From positions 1-55,689 of the forward strand of contig NZ_BDBM01000001.1 in the NCBI RefSeq assembly GCF_001612985.1: a stretch of DNA of 55,689 bases, in the 5' to 3' direction. The notes below the pieces were generated by a model. The model was not told the origin of the DNA. It did not search any database and worked only from the letters and a program-made list of their open reading frames with translations. Each line of letters begins with the position of its first letter. Position 1 is the stretch's first letter. The DNA is from Nocardia gamkensis NBRC 108242 (GTDB lineage: Bacteria > Actinomycetota > Actinomycetes > Mycobacteriales > Mycobacteriaceae). Of the stretch, positions 48,143 to 55,689 are shown one piece after another. Position numbers and translations under genes: made by a program.

Positions 48143-51100
48143 GCGGCGCGCCCACCGACCCCGCCGGCTCGCATCCCCCCGTCTCGGTCATCGGCATCGG
48201 CTGCCGACTGCCCGGAGCGGCGAGCGCCGCCGAGTTCTGGCGGCTGCTGATCGAGGGCCGGGACGCCACGTCCACACCGCCCGCAGGGCGGCTGGGCTCC
48301 CGCCACGGCGGGTACCTCGATGACGTCGAGTCCTTCGACAACGACTGGTTCGCCATCTCCGACCGCGAGGCCGCGCTCATGGACCCGCAGCAGCGGCTCG
48401 CGCTGGAGGTCGCGGTCGAGGCGATCGACGACGCCGGGATCGGCTATCGCGTACGGGGTTCCGGGGCAGCCGTCGTCTTCGGCGCTTCGGGGTACGACCA
48501 CGGCATCGCCGTACTCGGGCGCGCGGGCCACGACGCGCCCTACGCGGTGACCGGGTCCGCGCTCAGCATCATCGCCAACCGGCTGTCGTACGTGCTCGAT
48601 CTGCACGGGCCGAGCCTGGTGCTCGACAGCGCCTGCTCGTCCTCGCTCGCCGCGGTGGACCTCGCCGTCCGGCTGCTCGCCGACGGCACGGTCCCGTTCG
48701 CCATCGTGGGCGGCGTCAATCTCGTCTTGCTGGAGCACACCTCGAACTACCTGGCCGAGGGCGGGTTCCTGTCGCCCGGCGGGCGGTCGGCGCCGTTCGA
48801 CGTCACCGCCGACGGCTACACCCGCGGCGACGGCTGCGCCGTGGTGGTGCTGCAACGCAGTTCTGACGCGGTGCGCGAGGGCAACCGGGTCTACGCGGAG
48901 ATCGTCGGAAGCGCCGTCGGGTCGGACGGGCGCTCGAACGGCCTGTACGCGCCGAACGGCCGCGCGCAGCAGGAGACGTTGCGTACCGCCTGGTCGCGGG
49001 CCGGGAGCGCGCCGAGCCGCGCGGGCTACATCGAATGTCACGGCACCGGTACCCCGTTGGGCGACGCGGTGGAAGTCGGCGCGCTCGCCGCCGCGCTCGG
49101 CGACAGCGCGGGCGATCCGATCTGGATCGGCTCGGTGAAGTCGAACATCGGGCATCTGGAGGCCGCCGCCGGAGTCACCGGGATGGTGAAGACCGCGCTG
49201 TCCATCCACCACGGGATGATCGCCCCGACGATCAACGTCCACGCCGAACATCCACTGCTGCACTTGGCCGAGCGCGGCCTGCGGGTGCCGACCGAGCCGG
49301 TGGACTGGAGCCGGGTGGCCGCTGCGGAGCGCGTGGCGGGCGTCAGCTCGTTCGGATTCGGCGGCACGATCGCGCACATCGTGCTCCGCGGCGTCGACCC
49401 CGCCCGTTCCGACCGTGCCGAACTCTTCCCGATTCTGCTGACTCTCACCGCACGCGACGAGGAGGAATTGCGCGAACGCGCACAGCGGCTGGCCGTCGAG
49501 CTGGACCAGGCGCGGCCGCCGCTGCCCGAGTTCGCCTCGGCGGCGGCGCGATCGCTTCCCGAGCAGGCCCGGGCAGCGGTCCTCGCGCACGATCACGCCG
49601 ACGCGGTGCACCGGCTGCGCGCTTTCGGAAGCGGCGACGCAGGCGCGGCGCTCGGCCCCGTGGCGAACCGCCGCCGCGGCGGGCTGTTGTTCCTGTTCTC
49701 CGGACAAGGCGGCCAGCATCCGAAGATGGGCCGCGCGCTGGCGGCGCGGTATCCGGTCTTCGCCGCGGCGCTCGCCGAGACGACCGACGCGATCGTGGCG
49801 GCGGGCGGGCCGCGAGTGTGGACACCGCGCCACGGTTTCGCCCCCTCGGGCGAGACGCAAGCCACGGATCTCGTGCAGCCCGCGTTGTTCGTGTTCCAGA
49901 TGGCGCTGGTGAAGCTGCTGGCGGCGTGGGGAGTTCGGCCCGACGCGGTGGCGGGGCACAGCCTGGGTGAGATCGCGGCGGCGGCGGTGAGCGGTGCGCT
50001 GTCGGTCGCGGACGCGGCGCGCGTGGTGGTGCTGCGCAGCGCGACCCTGGCGCATCTGGACGGGCACGGCGCGATGGCGGTGCTGGAGGCGCACCCGGAC
50101 GAAGCGGCCAAACTCGTGGAGCCGATGCGGGCGGAGGTGGCCATCGCCGCGGTCAACGGCCCGAGATCGGTTGTCGTGTCCGGCACGCCACGCTATGTCG
50201 ACACCCTGGTGCGGCGGGCCACGCGCCGCAACATGTTCGCGCGCAAGCTCGCGGTCGATTTCGCCGCGCACAGCCCGCAGGTCGTTACCGTGCTCGCGCC
50301 TTTCGTCGCGGCGTTGACCGAGATCACCGCCCGGACGCCGCGCGTACCGGTGTACTCGACGGCGCGGCGCGGCACGAAACTCACCACGGCGGCGATGGAC
50401 CGCGACTACTGGTCCGAGAACGCGGCGGGCACGGTGGAATTGGCGGCCGCCTTGGAACGCGCGGCGGGCGACGGCATCTCGACCGTGGTCGAGATCGGCC
50501 CGCATCCGTTGCTGCTCCCGGCGGTGCGGGAGTATCCGGACTTCCGCGACGGCGCGCATGCCGTGGCGCTGCGCGATGACGAGGCGAGCGGCTTCCTCAC
50601 CGGCTTGGCGCGGCTGTACCTGGAGGGGCGGCCGGTCGATTGGTCCGCGCTCGGTCCATTCGGCCCGCTCGCACCGCGGCAGTGGCGCAAGCGTAAGTTC
50701 CCGCTGCTGGTCGCCGGGCCCGCGAGCGCGCACGTCCCCGAATCCGCGTTCGACGCCGAGGATCTCGCTCATCACGTGGTGCAGGGCGAGGGCATCGTCC
50801 CCGCCGTCTTCTGGCTGCGCAGGCTGCTGCACCTCGCCCGGGACACCGCCGGGACGGCCGCACTGGCCGACTTCGCCGTGCACGAGCGAACCGATCCGGC
50901 CGTCCTGGCCGAGGTCGTCTACCGCGGGCCGGGAGCGGAGGAAAGCGTGCGGGCGGAGGTCACGGGCACCGGGACGCTGGCTTCGGCCCGGCCCGCCGGT
51001 GACCCCACACCCGCGGATATCGTCGCATGGATGCGGGTGGTCGACGCAAACCGGGCCGCACGCCACCATATGCGCGTCATCACCACCGGCGCTTTCTACC

Positions 51101-53211
51101 AGGAATTGCGCCGCAGGCGGCTGGAGTACGGTCCCCGATTTCGCACGCTGCGCGGTATCGCGGCGGGTACCGGACGCGCGCTCGGCCTGTTCGACGCCGC
51201 TGAATTACATCGCACCGCAACGCTGGACGGCTGCCTGCACGTGCTCGCCGCGGCGGTGTTCGACGAGTTGCCCACCGCATCGATTCCGCTGCCGATCGGC
51301 ATCGACTCGGCCTGGCTGTCGCACGAGCCGAATCGGCACGTGCTCGAGGTGCACGCGCTGGTGCGGGAGCGCGGCGACACCGGACTGGTCGGGGACGTCA
51401 TCGCGACCGACCAACACGGCGTGCCCTGTCTCGCCTTCTCGGGCGTGCACATCCGTTACGCCGACCCCGGCGCGGAGGAGGAACTCGGCGCACTTCGCAC
51501 GGTACGTGCCGACGAAACGCGGGCCGCGCCCTTCCGTCACGAGGTTTGGCAAGCTCGCGATTCCGGCTCGCTCGGGATCGGCGACGCGGCCGAAAGTCTC
51601 GTCCGGCGCGCGGTGGTGGTGGGTGCTTCGGATCTCGCGGTACGGCTCGCCCGCGCGCTGGACGCCGAACTGCCGACCGAGCGGATCGCACGCGAACCGG
51701 ACGACGCGAGCCCACTCGTCGCCGCGGTCCTCACCGGGCGCGGCGGCGGCCACGCCGTAGTGGCCGTCTGGCCCGCGGACTCCGGCGGGAGCGACGACCA
51801 GAACGCCGCCGCGGCGACGAGTCGCGTCCTCGAACTGTTGCAACTGGTCTGCGCCCACGCCGCCACCGCGTCCGTGACGGTCGTACTGCCGCTGCTGGAG
51901 GCGGCGCGCTCACGGCCCGACGAGCCCGGCGCGCCGATCTCGATCGTCCCCGCCGCGATCGCCGGGCTGGTGCGCTCGCTCCAGCTCGAGACGGGCCGGA
52001 CGGTACGGCTGATCTGGACCGACCCCGACCTCAGGAACTTGGCGCCGCTCACCCGTCTGGCGACGGCTACCGACGGCGCGATTCCCGGCGAGCTGCGCCT
52101 GTCGGCGGGCGAGGTCGCGGTGCGGCGCTTCGCGCCCGCGCGAGCGCGCGCCCTGCCGGTCGCCGGCATCGACGCGAACGGAACCTACGTCGTCACCGGC
52201 GGGCTCGGCACACTCGGTTCGGTCGCCGTGCGCTGGTTGCTCGACGCAGGCGCGCGCGACGTGGTGGTGCTGACCCGCGCGCCCCGCCCGGTGCCCGCGC
52301 CGCTCGACGGCTTGGAGGACCGCATCGTCGTGGTGCGCTGCGACGCCGCCGACCGGGACGATCTGGCGAACGCGCTCAGCGATATCCGGGCCTCCGACTC
52401 CGCGATTCGCGGCGTCGTGCACGCGGCGGGCGTGCTGGAGGACGCCGGATTCGACGCGGTCACCACCGGCCAGGTGGCCAGGACATTCCTGCCCAAATCC
52501 ACCGCGGCGGGCAATCTGATCGAGCTCACCGCGCCCGACGCCACGGATTTCGTCCTGTTGTTCTCCTCGGCCACCGGTGCGCTCGGGGCGCCGGGGCAGG
52601 CCGCCTACGCCGCCGCCAACGCGGCGATGGACGCCCTGGCACAGCGTGATCCGGGCAGGCGGATTCTGAGCGTCGGCTGGGGGCTGTGGGATTCCGGCCT
52701 CGCCGCGGCCGCCGGCGGAGCGGCCCATCTGCGGCGCGCGGGCATCGGGGCGTTCGACCTGCGGCGCGGAAGCGCCGTACTGTCCCAGGCCCTGCGCTAC
52801 GACGGCCCGTACCTGCTCGCCCTGGAGTACACCCCGACGACCGACACGTCCCCGGTCGCAGTACGCTTGGCGAATCTGCTGGCGACAGCGCCGGATTCGA
52901 GCACCGCTTCCACCGGGCACACCGCGACCGAGCGCACGCCCGCGCCGCCGGAGCCGACCGAACCGCTCACCACGATCATCCGCAGGGTCCTCGCGAGCAC
53001 GCTCGATCTGCCCGCCGAGCACATCGACCCCGCGGCCGACTTCAACGAACTGGGGCTGAGCTCGCTGCTCGCGATCGAGATGCGACGGACTCTGGAATCG
53101 CGGCTGCGCATCCGGATCGCCACCGCGGAGTTGTTCAAGCATCCCACCATCACCGCCCTCGGCGCGGCCCTGCTCGAGCGGGTCGCCACGGATTCCGGAG
53201 ACGCCTCGTGA
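48139..53211 (+). CDS. Type I polyketide synthase, KS-AT-DH-KR-ACP
   Basis: 1,690 residues from ATG 48139. KS: residues 14-430 with Cys166 (DSACSSS), His301 (HGTGTPLGD) and His339 (NIGHLEAA). AT: about 520-820 with Ser608 (GHSLGE) and His711 in VDFAAHSPQ, a specificity motif matching neither HAFH (malonyl) nor YASH (methylmalonyl). DH: His879 in HVVQGEGIVP and Asp1030 in DGCLH. KR: cofactor TGGLGTLG (1353-1360), Ser near 1477, Tyr1490; the LED before it suggests B-type. ACP: LGLSSL, Ser1642. There is no ER and no TE, so the product is an enoyl-ACP extension. One extension module, with FAAL coupled downstream. Confidence 0.95.
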   Translation: MSGAPTDPAGSHPPVSVIGIGCRLPGAASAAEFWRLLIEGRDATSTPPAGRLGSRHGGYLDDVESFDNDWFAISDREAALMDPQQRLALEVAVEAIDDAGIGYRVRGSGAAVVFGASGYDHGIAVLGRAGHDAPYAVTGSALSIIANRLSYVLDLHGPSLVLDSACSSSLAAVDLAVRLLADGTVPFAIVGGVNLVLLEHTSNYLAEGGFLSPGGRSAPFDVTADGYTRGDGCAVVVLQRSSDAVREGNRVYAEIVGSAVGSDGRSNGLYAPNGRAQQETLRTAWSRAGSAPSRAGYIECHGTGTPLGDAVEVGALAAALGDSAGDPIWIGSVKSNIGHLEAAAGVTGMVKTALSIHHGMIAPTINVHAEHPLLHLAERGLRVPTEPVDWSRVAAAERVAGVSSFGFGGTIAHIVLRGVDPARSDRAELFPILLTLTARDEEELRERAQRLAVELDQARPPLPEFASAAARSLPEQARAAVLAHDHADAVHRLRAFGSGDAGAALGPVANRRRGGLLFLFSGQGGQHPKMGRALAARYPVFAAALAETTDAIVAAGGPRVWTPRHGFAPSGETQATDLVQPALFVFQMALVKLLAAWGVRPDAVAGHSLGEIAAAAVSGALSVADAARVVVLRSATLAHLDGHGAMAVLEAHPDEAAKLVEPMRAEVAIAAVNGPRSVVVSGTPRYVDTLVRRATRRNMFARKLAVDFAAHSPQVVTVLAPFVAALTEITARTPRVPVYSTARRGTKLTTAAMDRDYWSENAAGTVELAAALERAAGDGISTVVEIGPHPLLLPAVREYPDFRDGAHAVALRDDEASGFLTGLARLYLEGRPVDWSALGPFGPLAPRQWRKRKFPLLVAGPASAHVPESAFDAEDLAHHVVQGEGIVPAVFWLRRLLHLARDTAGTAALADFAVHERTDPAVLAEVVYRGPGAEESVRAEVTGTGTLASARPAGDPTPADIVAWMRVVDANRAARHHMRVITTGAFYQELRRRRLEYGPRFRTLRGIAAGTGRALGLFDAAELHRTATLDGCLHVLAAAVFDELPTASIPLPIGIDSAWLSHEPNRHVLEVHALVRERGDTGLVGDVIATDQHGVPCLAFSGVHIRYADPGAEEELGALRTVRADETRAAPFRHEVWQARDSGSLGIGDAAESLVRRAVVVGASDLAVRLARALDAELPTERIAREPDDASPLVAAVLTGRGGGHAVVAVWPADSGGSDDQNAAAATSRVLELLQLVCAHAATASVTVVLPLLEAARSRPDEPGAPISIVPAAIAGLVRSLQLETGRTVRLIWTDPDLRNLAPLTRLATATDGAIPGELRLSAGEVAVRRFAPARARALPVAGIDANGTYVVTGGLGTLGSVAVRWLLDAGARDVVVLTRAPRPVPAPLDGLEDRIVVVRCDAADRDDLANALSDIRASDSAIRGVVHAAGVLEDAGFDAVTTGQVARTFLPKSTAAGNLIELTAPDATDFVLLFSSATGALGAPGQAAYAAANAAMDALAQRDPGRRILSVGWGLWDSGLAAAAGGAAHLRRAGIGAFDLRRGSAVLSQALRYDGPYLLALEYTPTTDTSPVAVRLANLLATAPDSSTASTGHTATERTPAPPEPTEPLTTIIRRVLASTLDLPAEHIDPAADFNELGLSSLLAIEMRRTLESRLRIRIATAELFKHPTITALGAALLERVATDSGDAS

Positions 53212-55088
53212 GCAACGACGCGCACCCGGCGGGCAATGGCCTCGCGACGTCGATCGCCGCGTGGGCAGCCACCCGGCCGGACGAGCCCGCCTTCACCGAA
53301 CTGCGCTTCCGCGTTCAGGAACGGGTGCCCGTCACGCTGACCTACGCCCGTCTGCACGCCGCGGCGGGCGCGCTGGCCGCGCGACTACGGCAGGAGAGCG
53401 CGCCCGGCGACCGAGTGGCCCTTCTCTGCGCCCATGGCATCGACTACGCGGTGGCGTTCCTCGCCTGCCTGTACAGCAATCGAGTCGCGGTGCCGCTGTT
53501 CCCGGCCACGGGCGCGCGCAACCGCGACCGTCTGCACGCCGTCCTGGCCGACGCCCGGCCCACGCTCAGCCTGCTCTCGGCGCAGGACGAGATCACCGCG
53601 CCGATCCTCGGTCCCGCGCTGGGCCGGATACTCACCTTGCCCGCGACGCTCTCGGTGGCGGAGTGGGGTTCGGCCGATCAGATTCTGTCGAGCACTCATC
53701 CGGTGCTAGCGACGGCGGATGCGGTCGCTCGGCAGGTGGAATCATCGCAGACAACTTCCGGTACGGCGGGCATGCGTGCAGCCGCTTCGATCACGGGTTC
53801 GCCCGTGGTGGACTTCGCGGCCGCGCCCGTCATCGACCCGGTGGGCGACGAACTCGCCTACTTGCAGTACACCTCCGGCTCGACCAAGTCTCCCGCCGGT
53901 GTCCGGGTCACCCACGAGAACCTCGCCACGGCGTTGACGCAGCTCGGGCATGCCGTGTCGGTCGCGGACGATCGGCCCGTCGTGTCCTGGCTGCCGTTCT
54001 TCCACGACATGGGTTTGATTCTCGGCCTTTCGCTGCCGCTGTTCCTGGGGGTGCACGGCATCACGCTCGCGCCCGCGGAGTTCGTGAAGCGCCCAGTCCG
54101 CTGGCTGCGCGCGATCTCCGACTACCGCGCCGGTACCACGGGGTGCCCCAATTTCGGCCTGAAGCTCGCGGTCTCGGGCACTACCCCCGCCGAGCGGGCC
54201 GGGCTGGATCTGTCCGGGCTCGACCTCGTGCTCAACGGATCGGAACCGGTCCGCGCCGACGCGCTCACCGAATTCACCGAGACCTTCGGCCCATACGGCT
54301 TCCGCCATCACGCGCACACCCCTGGCTTCGGGTTGGCCGAAGCCACCCTCACGGTCACCGTCTGCGACCAGCACGAGGACCCGGTGTGGCAGCACTTCGA
54401 CCGGGCCGCGCTGGCCGAAGGACGCGTGGTCGCGCTACCCGAGGCAGCGCCGGGATACCGGGACGGCGTGCCGCTGGTCGGGTGCGGCGCACCCGTCGGG
54501 CAGGAGCTGCGAATCGTCGATCCGGTGGCCGGGACCGTGCTGCCGGCCGGGCGCGTCGGCGAGATCTGGGTAGCCGGAGACAATGTGTGCGACGGGTATT
54601 TCGGCAGGCCGGATGCCACCGAGGAGACCTTCGGCGCCACCGTGCCGGGGAGCGCAGCCCGCTGGCTGCGCACCGGCGACCTCGGATTCCAGCACGAGGG
54701 GCAGCTCTACATCGCGGGCCGCCGCAAAGACGTCATCGTGGTCGACGGGCGAAATCACTATCCCGCCGATATCGAGGCGACGGTGCAGGCATCCGCCCCG
54801 GAGGTCCGGCCGGGCCACGTGACGGCGTTCGGGCACGACGACGGGCTTCACGAAGACCTGGTCGTGGTCGCCGAACTCGTCACGCTCGGCGGCTGCGAGA
54901 CCATCGAACTGTTCGCCCTGGCCCGGCGCATCCGCACCGCGGTCGCGTCCATCCACGAGGTGATGCCCGGTGCGGTGCTGCTCGTGGAGCCGGGACGGAT
55001 TCCCAAGACCAGCAGCGGCAAGCTCCGCCGCGGCGAGTGCAGGGCCCGCTACCTCGCAGGTCGGTTGCAGCCGGTCGCCATGATCTGA
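53208..55088 (+). CDS. Fatty-acyl-AMP ligase (FAAL)
   Basis: 626 residues from GTG 53208, overlapping the PKS stop as GTGA. Motif A is LQYTSGSTKSPAGVRVTHENL (about residue 217 on); SWLPFFHDMGLILG, FGLAEATLT, WLRTGDLGF and GRNHYPADIEATV are all typical of FadD-type FAALs. The FAAL-type region after the motif A separates them from CoA ligases. The C-terminus (PKTSSGKLRRG) holds the catalytic lysine. FAALs make acyl-AMP and pass it to an ACP, not CoA. Coupling to the PKS and stand-alone ACP shows the likely partners. Confidence 0.93.
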   Translation: MSNDAHPAGNGLATSIAAWAATRPDEPAFTELRFRVQERVPVTLTYARLHAAAGALAARLRQESAPGDRVALLCAHGIDYAVAFLACLYSNRVAVPLFPATGARNRDRLHAVLADARPTLSLLSAQDEITAPILGPALGRILTLPATLSVAEWGSADQILSSTHPVLATADAVARQVESSQTTSGTAGMRAAASITGSPVVDFAAAPVIDPVGDELAYLQYTSGSTKSPAGVRVTHENLATALTQLGHAVSVADDRPVVSWLPFFHDMGLILGLSLPLFLGVHGITLAPAEFVKRPVRWLRAISDYRAGTTGCPNFGLKLAVSGTTPAERAGLDLSGLDLVLNGSEPVRADALTEFTETFGPYGFRHHAHTPGFGLAEATLTVTVCDQHEDPVWQHFDRAALAEGRVVALPEAAPGYRDGVPLVGCGAPVGQELRIVDPVAGTVLPAGRVGEIWVAGDNVCDGYFGRPDATEETFGATVPGSAARWLRTGDLGFQHEGQLYIAGRRKDVIVVDGRNHYPADIEATVQASAPEVRPGHVTAFGHDDGLHEDLVVVAELVTLGGCETIELFALARRIRTAVASIHEVMPGAVLLVEPGRIPKTSSGKLRRGECRARYLAGRLQPVAMI

Positions 55089-55117
55089 AGCCGACGAATC
55101 TTTGCGGAGCGAAAAGG

Positions 55118-55143
55118 TCCTGACGAGGACGCGCTCGTCAGGA
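55118..55143. terminator. Hairpin between FAAL and S4-domain genes
   Basis: TCCTGACGAG and CTCGTCAGGA are perfect 10-base arms around GACGCG, 30 bases after the FAAL stop and overlapping the end of the convergent S4 gene. It can end both transcripts. Confidence 0.65.
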
Positions 55144-55542
55144 ATCGGCTCGGCCCATGAGGCGATCGGTCTCGCGCCGCTCACGCTTCGTGGGCCGCCC
55201 AGCGCCGCGGTCGCGACGAGGCAGGCTCGCCACTATCTCGCGCGGAGGAGGAGGCGGACTGCGATCGATCAAGCATTGCGCGGCGATCGGAGCGCCGACA
55301 CGCTTGGCGACGATCCGCTCCACGATGACGATGCGTTCGATACCGCCGGCCCGGATGCGGACCTCGTCACCGGGGCGTACGGGTTGGGCGGGCTTGGCCG
55401 TCGCGCCGTTCACCCGGACGTGCCCACCGCGACATGCCTCCGCGGCAGCGGATCTGGTTTTGAACAGGCGCACCGCCCAGGTCCACGCGTCGACGCGGGC
55501 CTGGGTCGCAGTGCTCTGGATGCCGGATTCGGCGCGGGCCAC
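55138..55542 (-). CDS. S4-domain RNA-binding protein (Hsp15-like)
   Basis: 134 residues from GTG 55542. The S4 domain spans residues 17-75: VDAWTWAVRLFKTRSAAAEACRGGHVRVNG, then KPAQPVRPGDEVRIRAGG. A basic, proline-containing tail follows (RDRGAGRPTKRERRETDRLMGR), as in Hsp15/HslR. Such proteins bind 50S subunits with stalled nascent chains. It follows the NlpC/P60 gene by three bases on the same strand. Confidence 0.9.
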   Translation of the reverse strand: MARAESGIQSTATQARVDAWTWAVRLFKTRSAAAEACRGGHVRVNGATAKPAQPVRPGDEVRIRAGGIERIVIVERIVAKRVGAPIAAQCLIDRSPPPPPREIVASLPRRDRGAGRPTKRERRETDRLMGRADS

Positions 55543-55545
55543 TCG

Positions 55546-55689
55546 TCAGACGATACGGCGTGCGGTGACCACCATGTCGGGGCGCAGCGGTGTGTAGGAC
55601 ACCGGCGTACCCGACTGCACCGCGTTCAGCAGCTTGTTGTCACCCGCGTAGATCCCGACGTGACCGCCGCCGTTGGTGATGACGATGTC
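55546..55689 (-). CDS. NlpC/P60 peptidoglycan hydrolase (C-terminal end only)
   Basis: Only the last 47 residues and stop lie in the window; the gene runs beyond the right edge. The segment DIVITNGGGHVGIYAGDN holds the catalytic histidine of the NlpC/P60 fold, and the tail ends DMVVTARRIV. Secretion and the catalytic cysteine would be in the missing part. Such enzymes cut peptidoglycan stem peptides, as RipA does in mycobacteria. It lies just upstream of the S4 gene. Confidence 0.85.
   Translation of the reverse strand, partial: DIVITNGGGHVGIYAGDNKLLNAVQSGTPVSYTPLRPDMVVTARRIV

Noticed and set aside
48091..51069. A long open frame of 992 codons on the minus strand inside the PKS gene
   Set aside because: It is antisense to a gene with complete PKS motifs, is rich in Arg, Asp and His without domain patterns, and is the usual by-product of high GC.

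Overview
The window is high-GC actinobacterial DNA, most likely from Nocardia or a close relative in the Mycobacteriales. This rests on gene content: the order Rv0051-like membrane glycosyltransferase, rpsF, ssb, rpsR, rplI, dnaB matches the mycobacterial chromosome, and the window also holds a FadD5-like acyl-CoA synthetase, a wax-ester/diacylglycerol acyltransferase, a PapA5-like acyltransferase, a secreted cutinase-like protein, and a fatty-acyl-AMP ligase paired with a polyketide synthase. No tRNA, rRNA, CRISPR array, insertion sequence or phage was recognised.

Layout. (1) 1-16 kb is a stress region of the tellurite (Ter) type. A TerD gene faces three tandem AIM24 genes. After a methyltransferase-like gene, an MBL/MerR divergent pair, a small low-GC islet with a broken gene, and an HTH-CYTH pair, there follows a minus-strand operon of coiled-coil protein, HpcH/HpaI lyase, phosphoribosyltransferase, StiP cysteine protease and HAD phosphatase. 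It is divergent from terD, a TerC-like DUF475 membrane protein and a second TerD/TerA protein. (2) 16-25 kb holds a CGNR regulator/EamA exporter pair, then the ribosomal protein and replication block rpsF-ssb-rpsR-rplI and dnaB, then a cutinase-like gene. The rpsF leader can fold so that its Shine-Dalgarno is paired, and the gap before dnaB carries four DnaA-box-like sites. (3) 25-43 kb is general and lipid metabolism: SDRs, acyltransferases, methyltransferases, a flavin oxidoreductase behind a KstR-type box, a GntR regulator with a repeated GTCYSAGAC site, an ABC1 kinase, a 2OG-Fe(II) oxygenase/SDR pair, a polysaccharide deacetylase, and a large flippase-like protein with a degenerate kinase domain. 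(4) 43-55 kb starts with an isochorismatase-fold protein lacking catalytic residues, fadD5, a second flavin oxidoreductase and an MBL hydrolase, then a tightly coupled cluster of stand-alone ACP, type I PKS (KS-AT-DH-KR-ACP) and FAAL. The right edge has an S4-domain protein and the end of an NlpC/P60 gene.

How the genes work together. The Ter operon, three of whose four junctions overlap as ATGA or GTGA, looks like a pathway for an unknown phosphoribosyl-linked small molecule tied to TerD/TerC stress signalling. The ACP-PKS-FAAL unit would activate a fatty acid as acyl-AMP, load it on a carrier and extend it by one reduced unit. It encodes no thioesterase, so release must come from elsewhere. 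Functional assignments come from motifs read by eye, without database searches.
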